64,000 nucleotides of DNA. It comes from Brachypodium distachyon (lineage: Eukaryota; Streptophyta; Magnoliopsida; Poales; Poaceae). A program made the position numbers and the translations under genes. The notes below the pieces were generated by a model that was given only the letters and a program-made list of their open reading frames with translations, did not search any database and was not told where the DNA came from. Positions 1-10,938 of the stretch are shown one piece after another. The stretch covers positions 27,975,584 through 28,039,583 of the forward strand of contig NC_016134.3 of the NCBI RefSeq assembly GCF_000005505.3, given 5' to 3'. Within the stretch, counting starts at the first letter, position 1. Every line of letters begins with the position of its first letter.

Positions 1-493
1 GTCGACCTTGTCCGCGACCTGGGCCTCCTCGTCGCCGAGCCGCCCCGCGGAGGCGGCGCCCTTCTCCCAGCGCAGGAGCGTCGGCACGCCGCTGAGCGCG
101 AACCGCGGGTCCGCCCGCCACGGGTGCGCCGGGTCCCTCCAGGTGGGCTTGTCGCCGACGAAGGCCCGCAGCAGCAGCACGTCCTTGCCCAGCGCCTCCA
201 GCTTGGAGTAGATCAGCGGCTCCGCCACGTTGCAGTCTGCACCTCACATAGAAATCCGCCGGCGTCAGATGCAAAATCAAGGAGAGCGGGCGGTTTTGAT
301 TTGATATTGGGATGCAGAAGAAGATGGTGGGTTGCTGTTATCTACCGGGGCACCAGGTGAGGGAGGAGGAGGGGGACTCGCGGTCGGCGAGGAAGAGCAG
401 CAGCTTCAGCTTGCCGTCGGCGGCGGCGGCGGAGAGCTTCTCCAGGTGGCTCTCCAAGTCGGCGACGGTCGCGTCCACCTTCTCCACCGTCAT
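1..493 (-). CDS. Thioredoxin-like protein Clot (TXNDC17/TRP14-like), 5' part
   Basis: Two exons on the minus strand: exon 1 493-346 (ATG at 493-491), intron 345-237 with GT donor and GCAG acceptor, exon 2 236 to the window edge, so the 3' end is missing. The intron splits an Asp codon; splicing creates the motif WCPDC, the redox-active site of Clot/TRP14 proteins, which reduce small disulfide substrates in the cytosol using thioredoxin reductase. Exon 2 then shows the family blocks VAEPLIY, RAFVGDKPTWRDPAHPWR and GVPTLLRW. The N-terminus (MTVEKVDATVADLE) also fits plant Clot proteins. Codons are GC-rich. It is transcribed away from the tandem gene cluster that follows. Identification is firm; whether the gene is complete beyond position 1 cannot be seen. 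Confidence 0.9.
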
Positions 494-2040
494 CTCTCTC
501 TTTCCGACGGAGGGCTCTTAGCGGCAGATTGGAGCTTGGAGACGAAGGGGAAGAAGTCGAGCGGAAGGAAGAAGGCGGCTGGCTGGCCGGCTTTATGGGG
601 CGGCGTGCCGCGATGATTTCTCCGAATTCTCCTCGAAGGACTTCAACACAGGCGTGCGTGCCGTTTACGCGACCCAGAAGGCCGGACTCCGGTTCTTTTC
701 TCATGTGGATTTTGGGCCTCGATCCGCTGGGCCTAGCAACAGGCCCCATTGTGGCTTAACGTCGGCGCATGCGCAGGAATGGATTTGGGCTGGCTGAGCT
801 CAAGGCTACTACCAATTTGAGCACATGCGCAGGAATGAATAGAAGCTTGCCACGATGCTCTCAAAAAAAAAAAAAAAACAAGAAGCTTGCCACGAGCTCG
901 GTTTGCAGGTTAGCTTCTCTATCTCAGCATCACCTTTTGGGTTTTATGTTGTTGATTGATTAGCCACTTTGCTGTGTTGCATTGATGCACGCATACTTTT
1001 AACTTCATCTGTAGTGAATAGATGTGCGGCAAGAACTCATATACAGTCTGCAGAAACACTTCCAACATCATTTAGCAAAATCTTGGGAGTTGTTCTGAAC
1101 ATACATGGACTGCCATACAGAGGATAAGGAACAGTCTGGACCATCCAGATGTTGAATGTAGAAATTGGTGTACAACTCCTGCGAAATTTAACTGTGTTCA
1201 TTCTTAATTTAGTAAAGCTGCAAACCTGTGGCACACAATCTAAAACAGCTCAAGGCTAATCCTACTCCTACTTGCCTCAGTATGCTCAGAGCTGCAGAAT
1301 TCCCTTGGAGATGCATCAAAAGCTCATGGGTTAAGTATGGATGGAGAGAGCACATTGACTCTAAAATTCCCGCAGATGATAGTGATTGGGACATTTCAGT
1401 GAAAAATGGGAGCATGATCGAACTAGACATTGCACGCTGCGCCATCATCTCCTCCAAAAGAGGCTTTTTAAAGGACTAGAAGCCTACGTGGCCACACATA
1501 TACACTTACTCCGGTCTTCATTCAGGAGCTCGCCATTATCTTGCCTGGCAATAAGCCTTCTTTTTAGGTGGGTTGAAGATCCAACTAACACTTTGGAGTA
1601 TTCCTTGTCCACATGTCTTTTGATCTGGCCAGACATGGTCTTTTGATCTGAGGCCAGACATGGTTGGCGTAGGTATGCATGTTCAATTTACCGAGTTAAT
1701 AGAAAACGAACAGGCACTTGACAGAAAGCATAGAATATTAACAAAGAAAGCATACGCTAACCACAAATCACGCCGCCCGACTCCGCATAAATTTTTGCTA
1801 ATTATAATAATACTCGGCGTCGACATGTGCAGATTTTGTTTGGATGTACCTTCTTGATGTGACTTTAATAAAGCTCTCTTTATCGAAAATTTACAGCGAA
1901 CACTCCGTAAAGCAAGTGACCAACAAGAGACCACCATGATTGGTCCCATCCTAGCTGCATCCTGCTTAATTTCTTTGCATGCAGCAGCTGAGGCTGATGA
2001 GACGAAGGTAGGCCGTATCCCATGTGTATCACACGCCGCT
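494..2040. other. Intergenic, no gene recognised
   Basis: Spacer between the divergent Clot gene and copy A of the tandem family. It has a homopolymer A run near 846-860 and two short near-identical words (CATGCGCAGGAATG) near 770 and 824. Open frames at 1209-1479 and 1660-1949 show no family motif and no splice or codon pattern that I trust. No transposon end was recognised. Confidence 0.5.
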
Positions 2041-2043
2041 TAT

Positions 2044-2050
2044 TATAAAA
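2044..2050 (+). promoter_or_regulatory. TATA box candidate for copy A
   Basis: TATAAAA in the context TTATTATAAAAGCAGCC lies about 250 bp before the ATG of copy A (2296). That would give a 5' UTR of roughly 220 bases. Inferred from position and sequence only. Confidence 0.5.
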
Positions 2051-2111
2051 GCAGCCAAGGAGCTATCTAGCTACATTGCAAACTTCTCCCAGACTTCCAG
2101 GGACCCAAAAG

Positions 2112-2199
2112 ACCATGCTGATTGGTCGCCCCCATTAATTCCTTCCGGCTTTGACCAAAGAAAACCATGCTGGTTGGTCGCCCCCATTCCTTCCGGCTT
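2112..2199 (+). repeat. Duplicated 36-40 bp leader segment with CCAAT-like core
   Basis: ACCATGCTGATTGGTCGCCC occurs at 2112 and again, with one change (GGTTGG), at 2164. Each is followed by CCCATT and CCTTCCGGCTT, the first copy with an extra AATT. The repeat lies between the TATA candidate and the ATG of copy A, so it is probably in the transcribed leader. The ATTGG/CCAAT core may be fortuitous. Confidence 0.6.
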
Positions 2200-2859
2200 A
2201 ATTCCATTGCAAAATCATCCCTGAGATGCCCTGAGAAGATAGATAGGTTGAAAGCCTGAAAGACCAGTAGCAAGACCTGCCTGTTGTTGTTGAGGATGGG
2301 CGCTGGTCAGGTCCGAGCTCGAGCTCGGAGGAACAATGGCAATGGCGGCGGCGGCCCGAATTGGCTGCGGCCGGAAGAGAAGTCGCTGAATATCTATGTG
2401 CTCTGGCAGGCATATGTCCTGATGGCCGTGACGGGGTTGGGCTATCTGGCGCTGACATGGTCCACGGTGGTGCTGCTGGGTGGCTTCGTCACCACGCTGG
2501 GGAGGAAGGACTTCTGGTGCCTCACTGCCATTAGCATGATACACGAAGCCAGGTCAGTGATTAGTGTCTCTTAGCTATTACCTCTGTTCTCTATCAGATA
2601 ATTAACTGGAACCGTCTATGCTTGATCTCTGCAAACTTCCATGCTCCTTTCCCCTTTTTTTTTCCATATGCCAATATCATCAAGCAAATGTAAGCTGCAA
2701 CCTATATAGGAGCCTCAACTTATCTTCCACTTCAAACATCAACTTATTTCTCTCAATCGAATCTGGTGTATCATCTATCAAAGACGAGATGATGAATAGC
2801 AGCTACAAGCCCTTGCCGGCCCAGAGTTTTTGCAACATATTACGCAGTGTCTAAGCACG

Positions 2860-3230
2860 CAACCCTGTCAATCGGGACCCGGCAACGTTGCTTGCATCCA
2901 GCAATTTCCTTCGTTTTGAACTGTGTCCAGAATTGCCAACGAGCTTGGAGGGATTCCATCAAAGACCACTCTGTTTCTATGCCTCCAGATGCACCAGAAA
3001 ACAAGGATGGAGCATGTTGCGAAGTCTTGCAATCTCATTGTGAAGGATCGAGTCACACTCTGGCCAGGAACACAAGCCATAACCAAACACATGCTGTTCA
3101 ACATCGTCATCATCCCATATCAATGCAATGTGATAGTGGGAAGGGCAGGAATTAACAAGTTTGGTGCCTGTCCCATACCTTGCTTTCATGTCCTTGAAAA
3201 TAACCGCTCTGGCCTCATGTGGTGTCATAA
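2860..3230 (-). mobile_element. LINE-type 3' coding relic in intron 1 of copy A
   Basis: Read on the minus strand, this stretch gives FWCIWRHRNRVVFDG followed by a Leu-rich tail. That resembles the C-terminal end of plant LINE reverse-transcriptase polyproteins after the zf-RVT domain (pattern WxIWxxRNxxVF). The frame is broken by at least one shift and the 5' part is absent. It sits inside intron 1 of copy A, antisense to the gene. Confidence 0.55.
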
Positions 3231-4057
3231 TGGTATGTGGTGATCAAAGCTTGTCACATTTAATCGACGAAGAGTCCATGGCTGCAATTCAATATGTCTA
3301 AAACCTGAAGGTCAAACAACAACCAAGTAAATGCACTGTACATGCAGCTACAAGATTGTTGACATGTACATACACGATGCGGTTGCAACCCCTGCTAACA
3401 CTGAACAAAGAAGTCAACTGCAAATAACCAAATAAGATCTGATAAGTTATAACTAAAAAAAGAACCATTAAACTCACCTAGATAAATACCCTGTGCAGCT
3501 ACGGATCAAGAAATCACATTGCCTCAATGTGTCAAACCATTGCTGCTGTGGTCTTGGGCAGATTTGAATTTTCACAGTATATTGCAGTGATGGAGGGGCA
3601 CTTATTGCCTGATTGGCATTTCCGTGAGGGCATACATGTTTTTGCAATGGCATGTGCAGGATCCTGGTTATTTGATTTGCAATATATTCCCACAGTATAT
3701 TTTGTCGTACAATGTAAGAACATGTTACTTAATTCTCATTGACGGGTGGGGCGACAAGAACCCTGACTATTTCATTTGCAACGGCATATGCACAGGATCT
3801 TGAGCGACACGGAGAAGATGATTATGCTCGATTTTTTGGATCCTAGTGGACGAGATGATCGATAAATCTCATCACATTTTGTTTAGAAGATCTCGTGATA
3901 TTCCTAATGCATGCTTTTTTGGGTTTGTTGGACTTCTATGCCTACGGCTCATACCTATGGTTTTAGTTTTAGAGATTCTCTGCGTGTCTGGGTCTACCAT
4001 CTGTGTCGGGCTCTCGCTGTGGCGCCTGGTGCAACGCCATTATGGCAACACTGACAG

Positions 4058-4658
4058 CAGTAGCGGACCCAGGAAAAAAATGTAGGTGTGGCGGAATTTA
4101 AACAAAGAGAAAAACATGTACAATGCAAACTCAGTAGAACATTATACTCCATCCGTCCCAAAGTATATGCTTTTGTACTCAACAATATCAAAAAATTAAA
4201 TATTGACATAATTTATGGACCATTTGTCTGTGACATTCTGTTAAGGCCTCGTGAGATCCCGAAATATAGGGCGCACTGGCCTGTTTGTCTGTGACATACC
4301 GAAATTGCCCACCAAAAAAATCTCCACCTTCTTCTCCAACGAACTGCTGCCCCTGGCCACCGCCTAAACTTCTCCCTCATCTCCCCCCATGACGACCAAG
4401 CCTACCCAGTAGCCTCCACCGCCGGCGTCCAAAGCCAAACCCTCTTCTCCACCGCCGGGCCACAAGCCTTATCCCCTCGCCTCCACTAGGGGCGAGCACG
4501 AGCATTCGAGGAGGAAGGGCGCAGGACGAGCATGTGGTCGCAGATGGCGGCGAACTCGGCATGACCTCGGCGACCAAGCTCCACTGGGTATTAGGTTTGT
4601 GGACAAATTTTAGGTGTGGCGGCCGCCGGACCATGCCGTACCGCTGCGTCCGCCACTG
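4058..4658 (+). mobile_element. Non-autonomous hAT element inserted in exon 2 of copy A
   Basis: Ends are inverted: CAGTAGCGGACCCAGG at 4058 and the complement of CAGTGGCGGACGCAGCGG ending at 4658. An exact 8-bp target duplication ACTGACAG flanks it (4050-4057 and 4659-4666); 8 bp is diagnostic of hAT. The 601-bp body has no transposase frame, so it must have been moved in trans. It carries a Stowaway-like scrap (CATCCGTCCCAAAGTATATG) near 4150. Taking out the element plus one target copy rejoins the exon in frame, and the junction aligns with copy C without a gap. Confidence 0.9.
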
Positions 4659-6863
4659 ACTGACAGTGACAGTACCCAAGCAAACCTGATGCCGGCACTG
4701 GAAATATTCTATTCTCTGGTTCTCTGCCAAGGGGCACTCTTTTTTTTGTGGTACGCAAATAACTTTCGGGCACACCCCTTGTTGCTTCACTCAGCCGAGC
4801 ATGCAATTTTCCAAAGAAGTGGGGCAGAATAACAATTCAAGATTACTTGCTTGATACCCGAGCAAAATGCAGGCAGGACCCTGCATCTATCAAAGGTAGG
4901 AATGTAGTCAACTATGCTGTCGACTTGCTGGACTCCAAATCGGTCCAAGACTACCTCTCAGGAGCAAGGATGCTGGACATGTTCATCAAGCAAGGGGTGG
5001 ATTTAAGGTCACTGCTCCTGCCATCAAGGCCAAAGATTCAGAAGCTCATCGATACACTGAGGTGGAGAAGCAGCAAAAGAGAGATCACTGAATGCGCCGC
5101 CAGGATTGTGGCGCATCTTGCCTGGGATATCGATCTAACACAGTACCCTGGGGCAATACGGTGTGTATCCTCCCTGCTCGATACCACCCTGCCATATTGG
5201 AATAACCGACAGGGAGAAAATCATCAGTTACCTAAAAGTAAGTTGGAACAGTCTACAGCTGTAGAACAAGGGTTGGTTTCTCGTGGAAAAAAGCTAGATC
5301 AGCGAGGAGCAAAAAAGAGAAAAGGTCAAGAGGGCGATGACCAACAAGGCGCAGGGGACAGCTGCACTGATGAAAGAGGAAATGGCTGGAATGTGTTGAT
5401 TCTGCAAAGCCTGACAATTCTTGAGAGGCTGGCGTCTGACGAACACAACTGCAGGGACATATGTGCCACCCCCGATCTACTCCCCAAGATCATGGCACCT
5501 ATCTATTCCGACACATTAATCCAAGATATCAGTGTAAGTGCACGGGAGAATATAGTGAACGGATCATTCAGACTGGTGTACCAGCTTATCCGTGCTCAGG
5601 GATGGACTGGCAGAAGGCTTTGCCGCGAGATGTCTGCTAGCAAGCAGGTGATCAGCAATCTGGAGATGATTCTTGATTACAGCAATAAAGCTAACAAAAA
5701 ACTGCAGACGAGAGCCATACAGATACTGACAGAACTGACTTTGGATTTGTCAACAAACCTCACCGTGGATACAAAAGAATATCTCATTAAGAATCAGTTG
5801 CAGATCTTCCTTACTGGTTACGGAGAGGAAGACCCTGCCACCATGTTCATCAGAAAGAATAAGCTTAAAGTCACATCTGGGGAAACATTAGCATTACTAT
5901 CCAAGACAGAAACTACCTCTGCGTTTATCATCAGAGAATATAATAGTATTTTTTATCATCTCAGTGAAGTACTCGATGCTAAAAGCAACACCATATACAT
6001 GATAGCAGCATTGGCCATCTTGGAGAATTTGTGTACTAACTGTACACTGGATGGGGAATATGTAAAGGAATCCTTGCTGTCAAAGGTTAGCTTACAAAAT
6101 CTACAAACATCTAAAGCAGCATGACATGAGTTCTAGATTTCCTCCCTCTAACAGTACCATGAGATCAAATATTTGAAGTTCAGAAAGTTACACTATTGTT
6201 GCAGGTCCTCATGAAAGTACTGCCTGTACTAATGAGTAAAAGGAAGCGCCCAACAGAAGCATCTCAAAGGAAGCAATATTGGGCGACTATCTTATCAGCA
6301 TCGAGAACCGAACAGATGAGGAGAAGGCAATGCAAAGCATGGGCAGATGATGAAGAAATCGGCGGATTTTCCTCAGAGGACGACGATGAAGAAAATCGAC
6401 TTTCCAGACACAGCAGCCGAAGCAAATCATCTTATCAAGCAAGCAAGGAGCAAATTGATGAGATGGAATTGCAAGAAGCGTTGTTATCCCTTACTTTGGT
6501 GATATGTAACAAGCTGATGGTCGGTGGAAATGACTCTGACAATTTGGGTCCGAAGATTCCAAATGAAAATGGTGAAATTTTGGTGATGCTCAAGGCTAGA
6601 ACTCTCAGGCCACGGCCGGCTGTCTACGGATGGTGAAGCTTTGTGGTCAGATTGCTGTGTCAATGATGCGCTGCAGCCTGTACATCACCCAATTCAAGGA
6701 TCACAATTTCGTGGAGTCACTGTCTAAGGCTTCTGAGATCATGTCTAACCTTGAAAGCTGCATGTTTTTTGCTGGGACCGACTGTGGATTGAAGAAGACT
6801 GCCAGGCCTTTCCTCTCTGATCTTGAGAAGGAACTCGAGGAAGCAGTCAAGTTGGTTGGTTAA

Positions 6864-7324
6864 TTAGAAAGTAATTGAGATTTTTCTACCCTAACCTTTT
6901 GCTGTTCTATTCCTCAAGAGCAAATAGGCATGTGTCCAGTCCCAGGAAACATGCTATATTTCTTCCTTTCAGTACAAAACAATATTTGCATTGCTCAAAT
7001 TGTCCACATCCCTCTTTGCTTGTTACTACGAATGCTATAAAGCAGGGACTCAAGCCTTTTCTCCAAAAGGAAGTGTAGCCATTTTATGAAACAAGCCCTG
7101 TTACGCGCCAGTACCATTTTTGCTCTGTTTCCCTGGGATTTTCGCCGGAATAATGTCCTGCGCCCGGCTTGCGGCCTGTCTGGAATTCCATCAATGCTAC
7201 GAACTGATTTTCGGATGACGAAATTTACCCAAATTTCTACCCTTTTCATTTATTTATTTTTTATTTTATTTTTTTGCATTCAAGCAAGGCATCACCAAAG
7301 GAGCAACTGACTGAACTGGGCAAG
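6864..7324. other. Downstream spacer of copy A
   Basis: 3' flank of copy A, AT-rich, with a T-rich run around 7250-7275. No gene or repeat was recognised. It separates the copy A stop codon from the GC-rich block at 7325. Confidence 0.5.
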
Positions 7325-7745
7325 GATATTTGAGAAGGGGACTCACCGATTTCTCTCCGAAGAATGCGGCTAGCGACGACGCGTCAACCCAGACGGCCAT
7401 CCCCTCCGGCGAGACGGGCACGGGGCACTGGCCGAGAGCTCGCCGAGTTGGCTGGCGTCTGGGAGAGGAGTGCGTGGGGCGGATAGATTGGGCGGAAGCG
7501 CGCCGCCTAGGTGAGTCCCGCTGCTCCTCCGGCGGATATTGGAGAAAGGGACTCACCGATTTCTCCCCGGAGAATGCAGCTAGCGACGAGGCGGCAAGCC
7601 CGACGGTCACCCCCTCCAGCGAGCAGATGGAGAGGGAGGAGTGCGCGAGACGGATGGATTCTGCGGCAAGAGCACAGCCTTGGTGAGTTCGGCTGCTCCT
7701 CTGGCCCGTCGCCGGATAGGGCTTCCGTCGTTCCCAACTCCGGGT
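7325..7745 (-). other. Conserved GC-rich block 1, tandemly doubled; possible orphan first exon on minus strand
   Basis: Two direct copies (about 7325-7525 and 7535-7745) of a CpG-rich block that recurs at 12718-12970 and 41720-41960, always 0.4-0.7 kb downstream of a copy of the tandem family. Read on the minus strand, it resembles a grass 5' end: an AAGCCCTA-like word, C/T-rich leader, then ATG with a short frame (MAVWVDASSLAAFFGEKS) ending at TCG|GTGAGTCCC, a good splice donor kept in all the blocks. No downstream exon was found in the space before copy A, so the transcript would be an orphan or non-coding. Plus-strand donor-like words (CCTAG|GTGAGTCC) are also present, so orientation is not certain. 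Confidence 0.45.
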
Positions 7746-8393
7746 AAGACGAAAGATGTTGCTCTGTTTTTCTCTCTCGGGAAACGGAATTGAATCAAAT
7801 TTTTAAGTTTAATTTTTAAAAGTCCACTTCCATCGATACATACAGACTTAGTACGATTTTGCAGTAAACATTTTAATATCAGATATTTATTATGAATCAG
7901 ATAATAAATTAGGTTTATTATATGTGTGATGACACGGTATTTTTTATACAATTATTTGATATCATAGGTTTACTATTTTTCTATGAACTTTTTCAAACTT
8001 TTAAAAACTTGAATTTATGACAAAGTTAGATATCTTGTACTACCGTACTCTCAGAGGTCGACACGACATTCCTACACCATCAATTTAGCTAACTAAATGT
8101 AAATTAAAAAAATTATATCAATAGAAAGTTCTTTTGATAACAAATTTAATGATGTACATTTTGTTTAAAAAATATTTAACTACCCAAATTGATGATCTAG
8201 AAATACATGCATGTCTCATATTGGGAGGGAGTAGAACAGAACTGTGACGCCCGAACTATTATCACTCCAAAATACGAGATACAGGTTCCCAGCGTCATGC
8301 AAGTTTCTCAATCTCACGAGTTCTTGGAGAGAATGGAAGGAAGGGGAAAGTAGCTCAGCTAAGAGAGATTACCAATTGTCTCACGGAATAGCC
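7746..8393. other. AT-rich spacer
   Basis: AT-rich sequence without a usable frame. It ends with a Stowaway-like end fragment (GGGAGGGAGTAG) near 8222. Nothing else was recognised. Confidence 0.5.
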
Positions 8394-8537
8394 TCAACAG
8401 TATTCTTTAAGTTTTTTTTTAAGACAAACAGTATTCTTTAAGTTTTTTTTAGGGGAAACAGTATTCTTTAAGTTTTTTTTTAGAAACAAAAGTATTCTTT
8501 AAGTTTTTTTTTTTGAGATCAACAGTATTCTTTAAGT
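8394..8537 (+). repeat. Five-copy tandem repeat of about 31 bp
   Basis: The unit is CAGTATTCTTTAAG followed by a run of eight to ten T and a short variable A/G-rich linker. It starts near 8394, 8427, 8457, 8490 and 8522. The last copy ends without the T run. The variation lies mainly in T-run length and linker, as expected of a minisatellite grown by slippage or unequal exchange. Confidence 0.85.
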
Positions 8538-9097
8538 AGTCGCCTGGTCCTGTGCCAGCAAGGTGGGCCGGTCCATCATGGGCTTGGTCTTCTCTTTGAC
8601 GGCCCAGTGAGCTCGCGCCAAACGCCTGTGTTTCTTGTTCATCAGTTTTTTCAGTCGGACACTTTGCTTCAGTTCTTCTCCTTCCAGTAACGTCGTGACA
8701 AGAACATATCGATACGGGGACAGACAGACACAGATACTCGACTAACGCTGTGACTAAAACAGAACATTAACTGAGATGGGAGTAGTATCATTCACGTAGC
8801 CATGACAGCGGCCCACACAAGTCTGCTACTCGAGTAACGCTGACGCAGAGTCTCCGAACAGTTAATTTATCCTGTCCTTGCAATCCAGCTTGCTGGCATA
8901 CTGATTTGTGACTGCAGAACAGAGATGGTCCTGACCTCGTCACCTATGTATACTCTTCCTTGGTTCCCACGAGTCCACGACAAAAAACGGAAGAATTGGC
9001 GACTTTCTTTTTCGTGCTTATTTCTAGAACAACCGTATCTTTTTACAAGTAAAATCTTGGTCTCTGCATCGCACAGCTGACTTTATTATATACTACT
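8538..9097. other. Intergenic, nothing recognised
   Basis: No open frame, splice pattern or transposon end could be supported here. Confidence 0.45.
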
Positions 9098-9202
9098 GCC
9101 TCCGTTTCATAATTCTTATCGGAATATTACATGTATCTAGATGTTTTTTAAAATAGATACATCTATTTTTTAACAAATTTGAGATAAGAATTATGAAACG
9201 GT
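9098..9202. mobile_element. Stowaway-like MITE
   Basis: CTGCCTCCGTTTCATAATTC at the left pairs with GAATTATGAAACGG at the right, enclosing about 70 bp with the internal words ACATGTATCTAGATG and ATAGATACATC. This is the pattern of short Stowaway/Mariner-type elements in grasses. The right end lacks the final GAGGGAGTA, so it is slightly truncated or diverged. Confidence 0.7.
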
Positions 9203-9960
9203 TGCTAGCACTCCATCCAAGATGGTTAGGCAAGTCTCGTGCAACCATTTTTAGACGGTTGCACCCAAAAAGTTCGTAGAATCATGTATTTTCACAAGTT
9301 ATAATTCAGACCAAGTACGAATCTAGTGAGATGTTGTACGGATGACATATAAGAAATTCAAACTCAAAAGTAAATCGTTCTTCCAATTTCATAGAGACCA
9401 ACAAATAGAACATGTCTCCCCTAGAATAAGTGATTTGATGGGCCTGCTTAATCCGTAAACCATTTTCCGAATATAAAAGAAATGCTACGAGCGGGTGAAA
9501 TATTGAATGCTCTGTAAATAACATGCCACACTAAACCTGCCATAGGACAAGAGATAAATAGATGTCGTATCGTTTCATCCTCATCAGAAGCAACACTCTT
9601 TGTTCCTCTTCTTTCGGGTCTCTCCGGATTGCTCCGAATCCTTCCGTATAGGCTCCGGGAGGGGTTCAGAAGCCCTCTATACCGTCTCCAGACTGGGTTT
9701 TAGAAGCTCTCTGTATTGTATTGTCTCCAGACTTAAGTCCGGATGGACAATCTCAATCTCCACTCTACGTGTGGCTCCGCTCAGGGCTGGTGGACATGGA
9801 CTGCCTTTCGAAATTACTTTTACAGAAATTAATAAAATTAAAATAAGTAGCAGTGTGAAATTCCTAGAATACCCTAACCCGTTACTACCCCTAAAAGCGA
9901 CCAGGAGAGCTGACTTGAGGGAGATGCATTGACCCAATTCGTGCTGCACCATCAAGAGCT
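9203..9960. other. Intergenic upstream of copy B
   Basis: No gene was recognised. Near 9650-9740 there is an imperfect local duplication (GTCTCCAGACTGGGTTTTAG / GTCTCCAGACTTAAGTCCGG). No clear TATA box for copy B is present. Confidence 0.45.
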
Positions 9961-9967
9961 TAGAGCT

Positions 9968-10039
9968 GCCTAGGCAGCCAGGCAGCAAGATCACTCACCG
10001 CTCTCTGAATCCAGAGGGAGCTATAGACTAGCCCCCAAA
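9968..10039 (+). promoter_or_regulatory. Conserved leader upstream of copy B
   Basis: About 70 bp directly before the ATG is nearly the same as the leader of copy C at 27610-27687. Shared words: CTAGGCAGCC, GCAAGATCACTCACCGCTCTC, CCAGAGGGAGCTATAGACTAG and CCAAAAATGG at the start codon. Copy A does not share it. It is probably the 5' UTR of the B/C duplication unit. Confidence 0.7.
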
Positions 10040-10470
10040 ATGGCAGAAGCACTGGTGACGGCGGTCGTGAGAAAATTAATCGAGTTATCGAGCGAGAAAG
10101 TCAGCAGCATCATTGCCGCCGTGAAGAGCTTCGCCGTATCCGGGCAGCAATCCAAGAAACAAGCCGGGGGCCGGCGGCGGCCGGAGGAGGCGTACGTTTT
10201 GATGGCCGTGACCGGGTTAGGGTACCTGGCGCTCACATGGTCCACGGTAGTGCTCCTGGGTGGCTTCGTCACCTCGCTGGGGAAGAAAGATTTTTGGTGC
10301 CTTACGAGCATTAGCATGATACAAGCAGCTAGGTAAGGACTTTAATTGCAACCTTTAATTTGTTTGTGTCCAAGTTTTGCCATCTTTTCTTGCCAAATTC
10401 GAGTGGTCGAGAAAATCCATAAAATCTGAATATCTTAACGATTCTAAAGAACTTAGGAATTTGATAGTCT

Positions 10471-10938
10471 CAAAAAGATAGAGTAAATTTGAACAGACCG
10501 TACATTTTGTAGTTGGGGATTCCAACAACCACAGTTGACACTAATTTTTTCACAGAATCACATCTGTTTGGGCAATCTTTTTTCAGAAAACCCAAATCTA
10601 TTGATTTAGTGGGGTGAGCAGCAAATCTGACACTTATTTATTTGCCATGAAGTTTACTCGTTTTATATTTGCGAACTGAGCGTAGCTAAGGTGGTTGGTT
10701 CCATGTGGTAGAACCAGCCCACTCAGGTTCAATTCTCCGACTTGACACGGGTGCTCGCATTTCCCTGGATTTATTCTAGGACATAACCGGCATTTTGTGC
10801 TTTCAGTGCGAGTGACGTACCCGTCAACTACGAGACGCCTGTGGTGTACCCGTCAACTACGAGACGCCTGTGGTGTTTCCTTAAAAAAAAAGATAGAGTA
10901 AATTTGAACATACTACATTTTGTAGCTGGGGATTCGAC
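10471..10938 (+). repeat. 55-bp direct repeat flanking the SINE in copy B
   Basis: AAAAGATAGAGTAAATTTGA followed by ACA, ACATTTTGTAG and TGGGGATTC occurs at about 10471-10528 and again at 10882-10938. The two copies differ by a few substitutions and a short gap. The second copy ends where homology to exon 2 resumes, so the repeat marks the 3' edge of the deletion in copy B. Confidence 0.75.
10677..10881 (+). mobile_element. Au-SINE-like tRNA-derived retroposon
   Basis: A pol III A box (TAGCTAAGGTGG at 10683) and B box (GGTTCAATTCTC at 10727) are spaced as in tRNA-derived SINEs. The body carries words I associate with the grass Au SINE: ACCAGCCCACTCAGGTTCAA, GACTTGACACGGGTGCTCGC and GACGTACCCGTCAAC. 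The 3' part holds a tandem doubling of about 31 bp (GTACCCGTCAACTACGAGAC at 10818 and 10846). No clean target duplication was found. Confidence 0.75.

Larger units (their letters stand above)
2296..6863 (+). pseudogene. Tandem copy A: BLE2-like membrane/armadillo-like protein, broken
   Basis: Exon 1 2296-2552 (ATG, then a membrane segment [18 protein letters not shown] and the signature KDFWCLT; donor AG|GTCAGT). Exon 2 about 3796-6085 (acceptor GCACAG, donor AAG|GTTAGC). Exon 3 6205-6863 (acceptor TTGCAG). Exon borders and phases match the intact copy C at 27688-41076. Damage relative to copy C: a frameshift near 3845-3850; a 601-bp hAT insertion at 4058-4658; a frameshift between about 4755 and 4805, after which the frame is open from 4847 to the exon end; and a frameshift near 6600-6635 in exon 3. 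The helical middle (VNYAVDLLDS, SLLLPSRPKIQKLIDTL, LDLTQYPG-like block) is well preserved, so decay is fairly recent. It lacks the Lys/Glu repeat of copy C. BLE2-like is a tentative family name. Confidence 0.8.

Noticed and set aside
342..749. 135-codon minus-strand frame overlapping the Clot first exon
   Set aside because: It is in another frame from the Clot exon, is Arg/Ser-rich low complexity from GC-rich DNA, and has no family motif. The Clot frame explains the region.
1209..1479. Overlapping frames on both strands (82-83 codons)
   Set aside because: No recognisable motif and no supporting splice or promoter signal; length is expected by chance.
4058..4658. Insertion in copy A considered as a PIF/Harbinger or Stowaway MITE
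   Set aside because: The exact 8-bp duplication and CAG-type ends indicate hAT; Harbinger makes 3-bp and Stowaway 2-bp duplications. The Stowaway-like word inside is an internal scrap.
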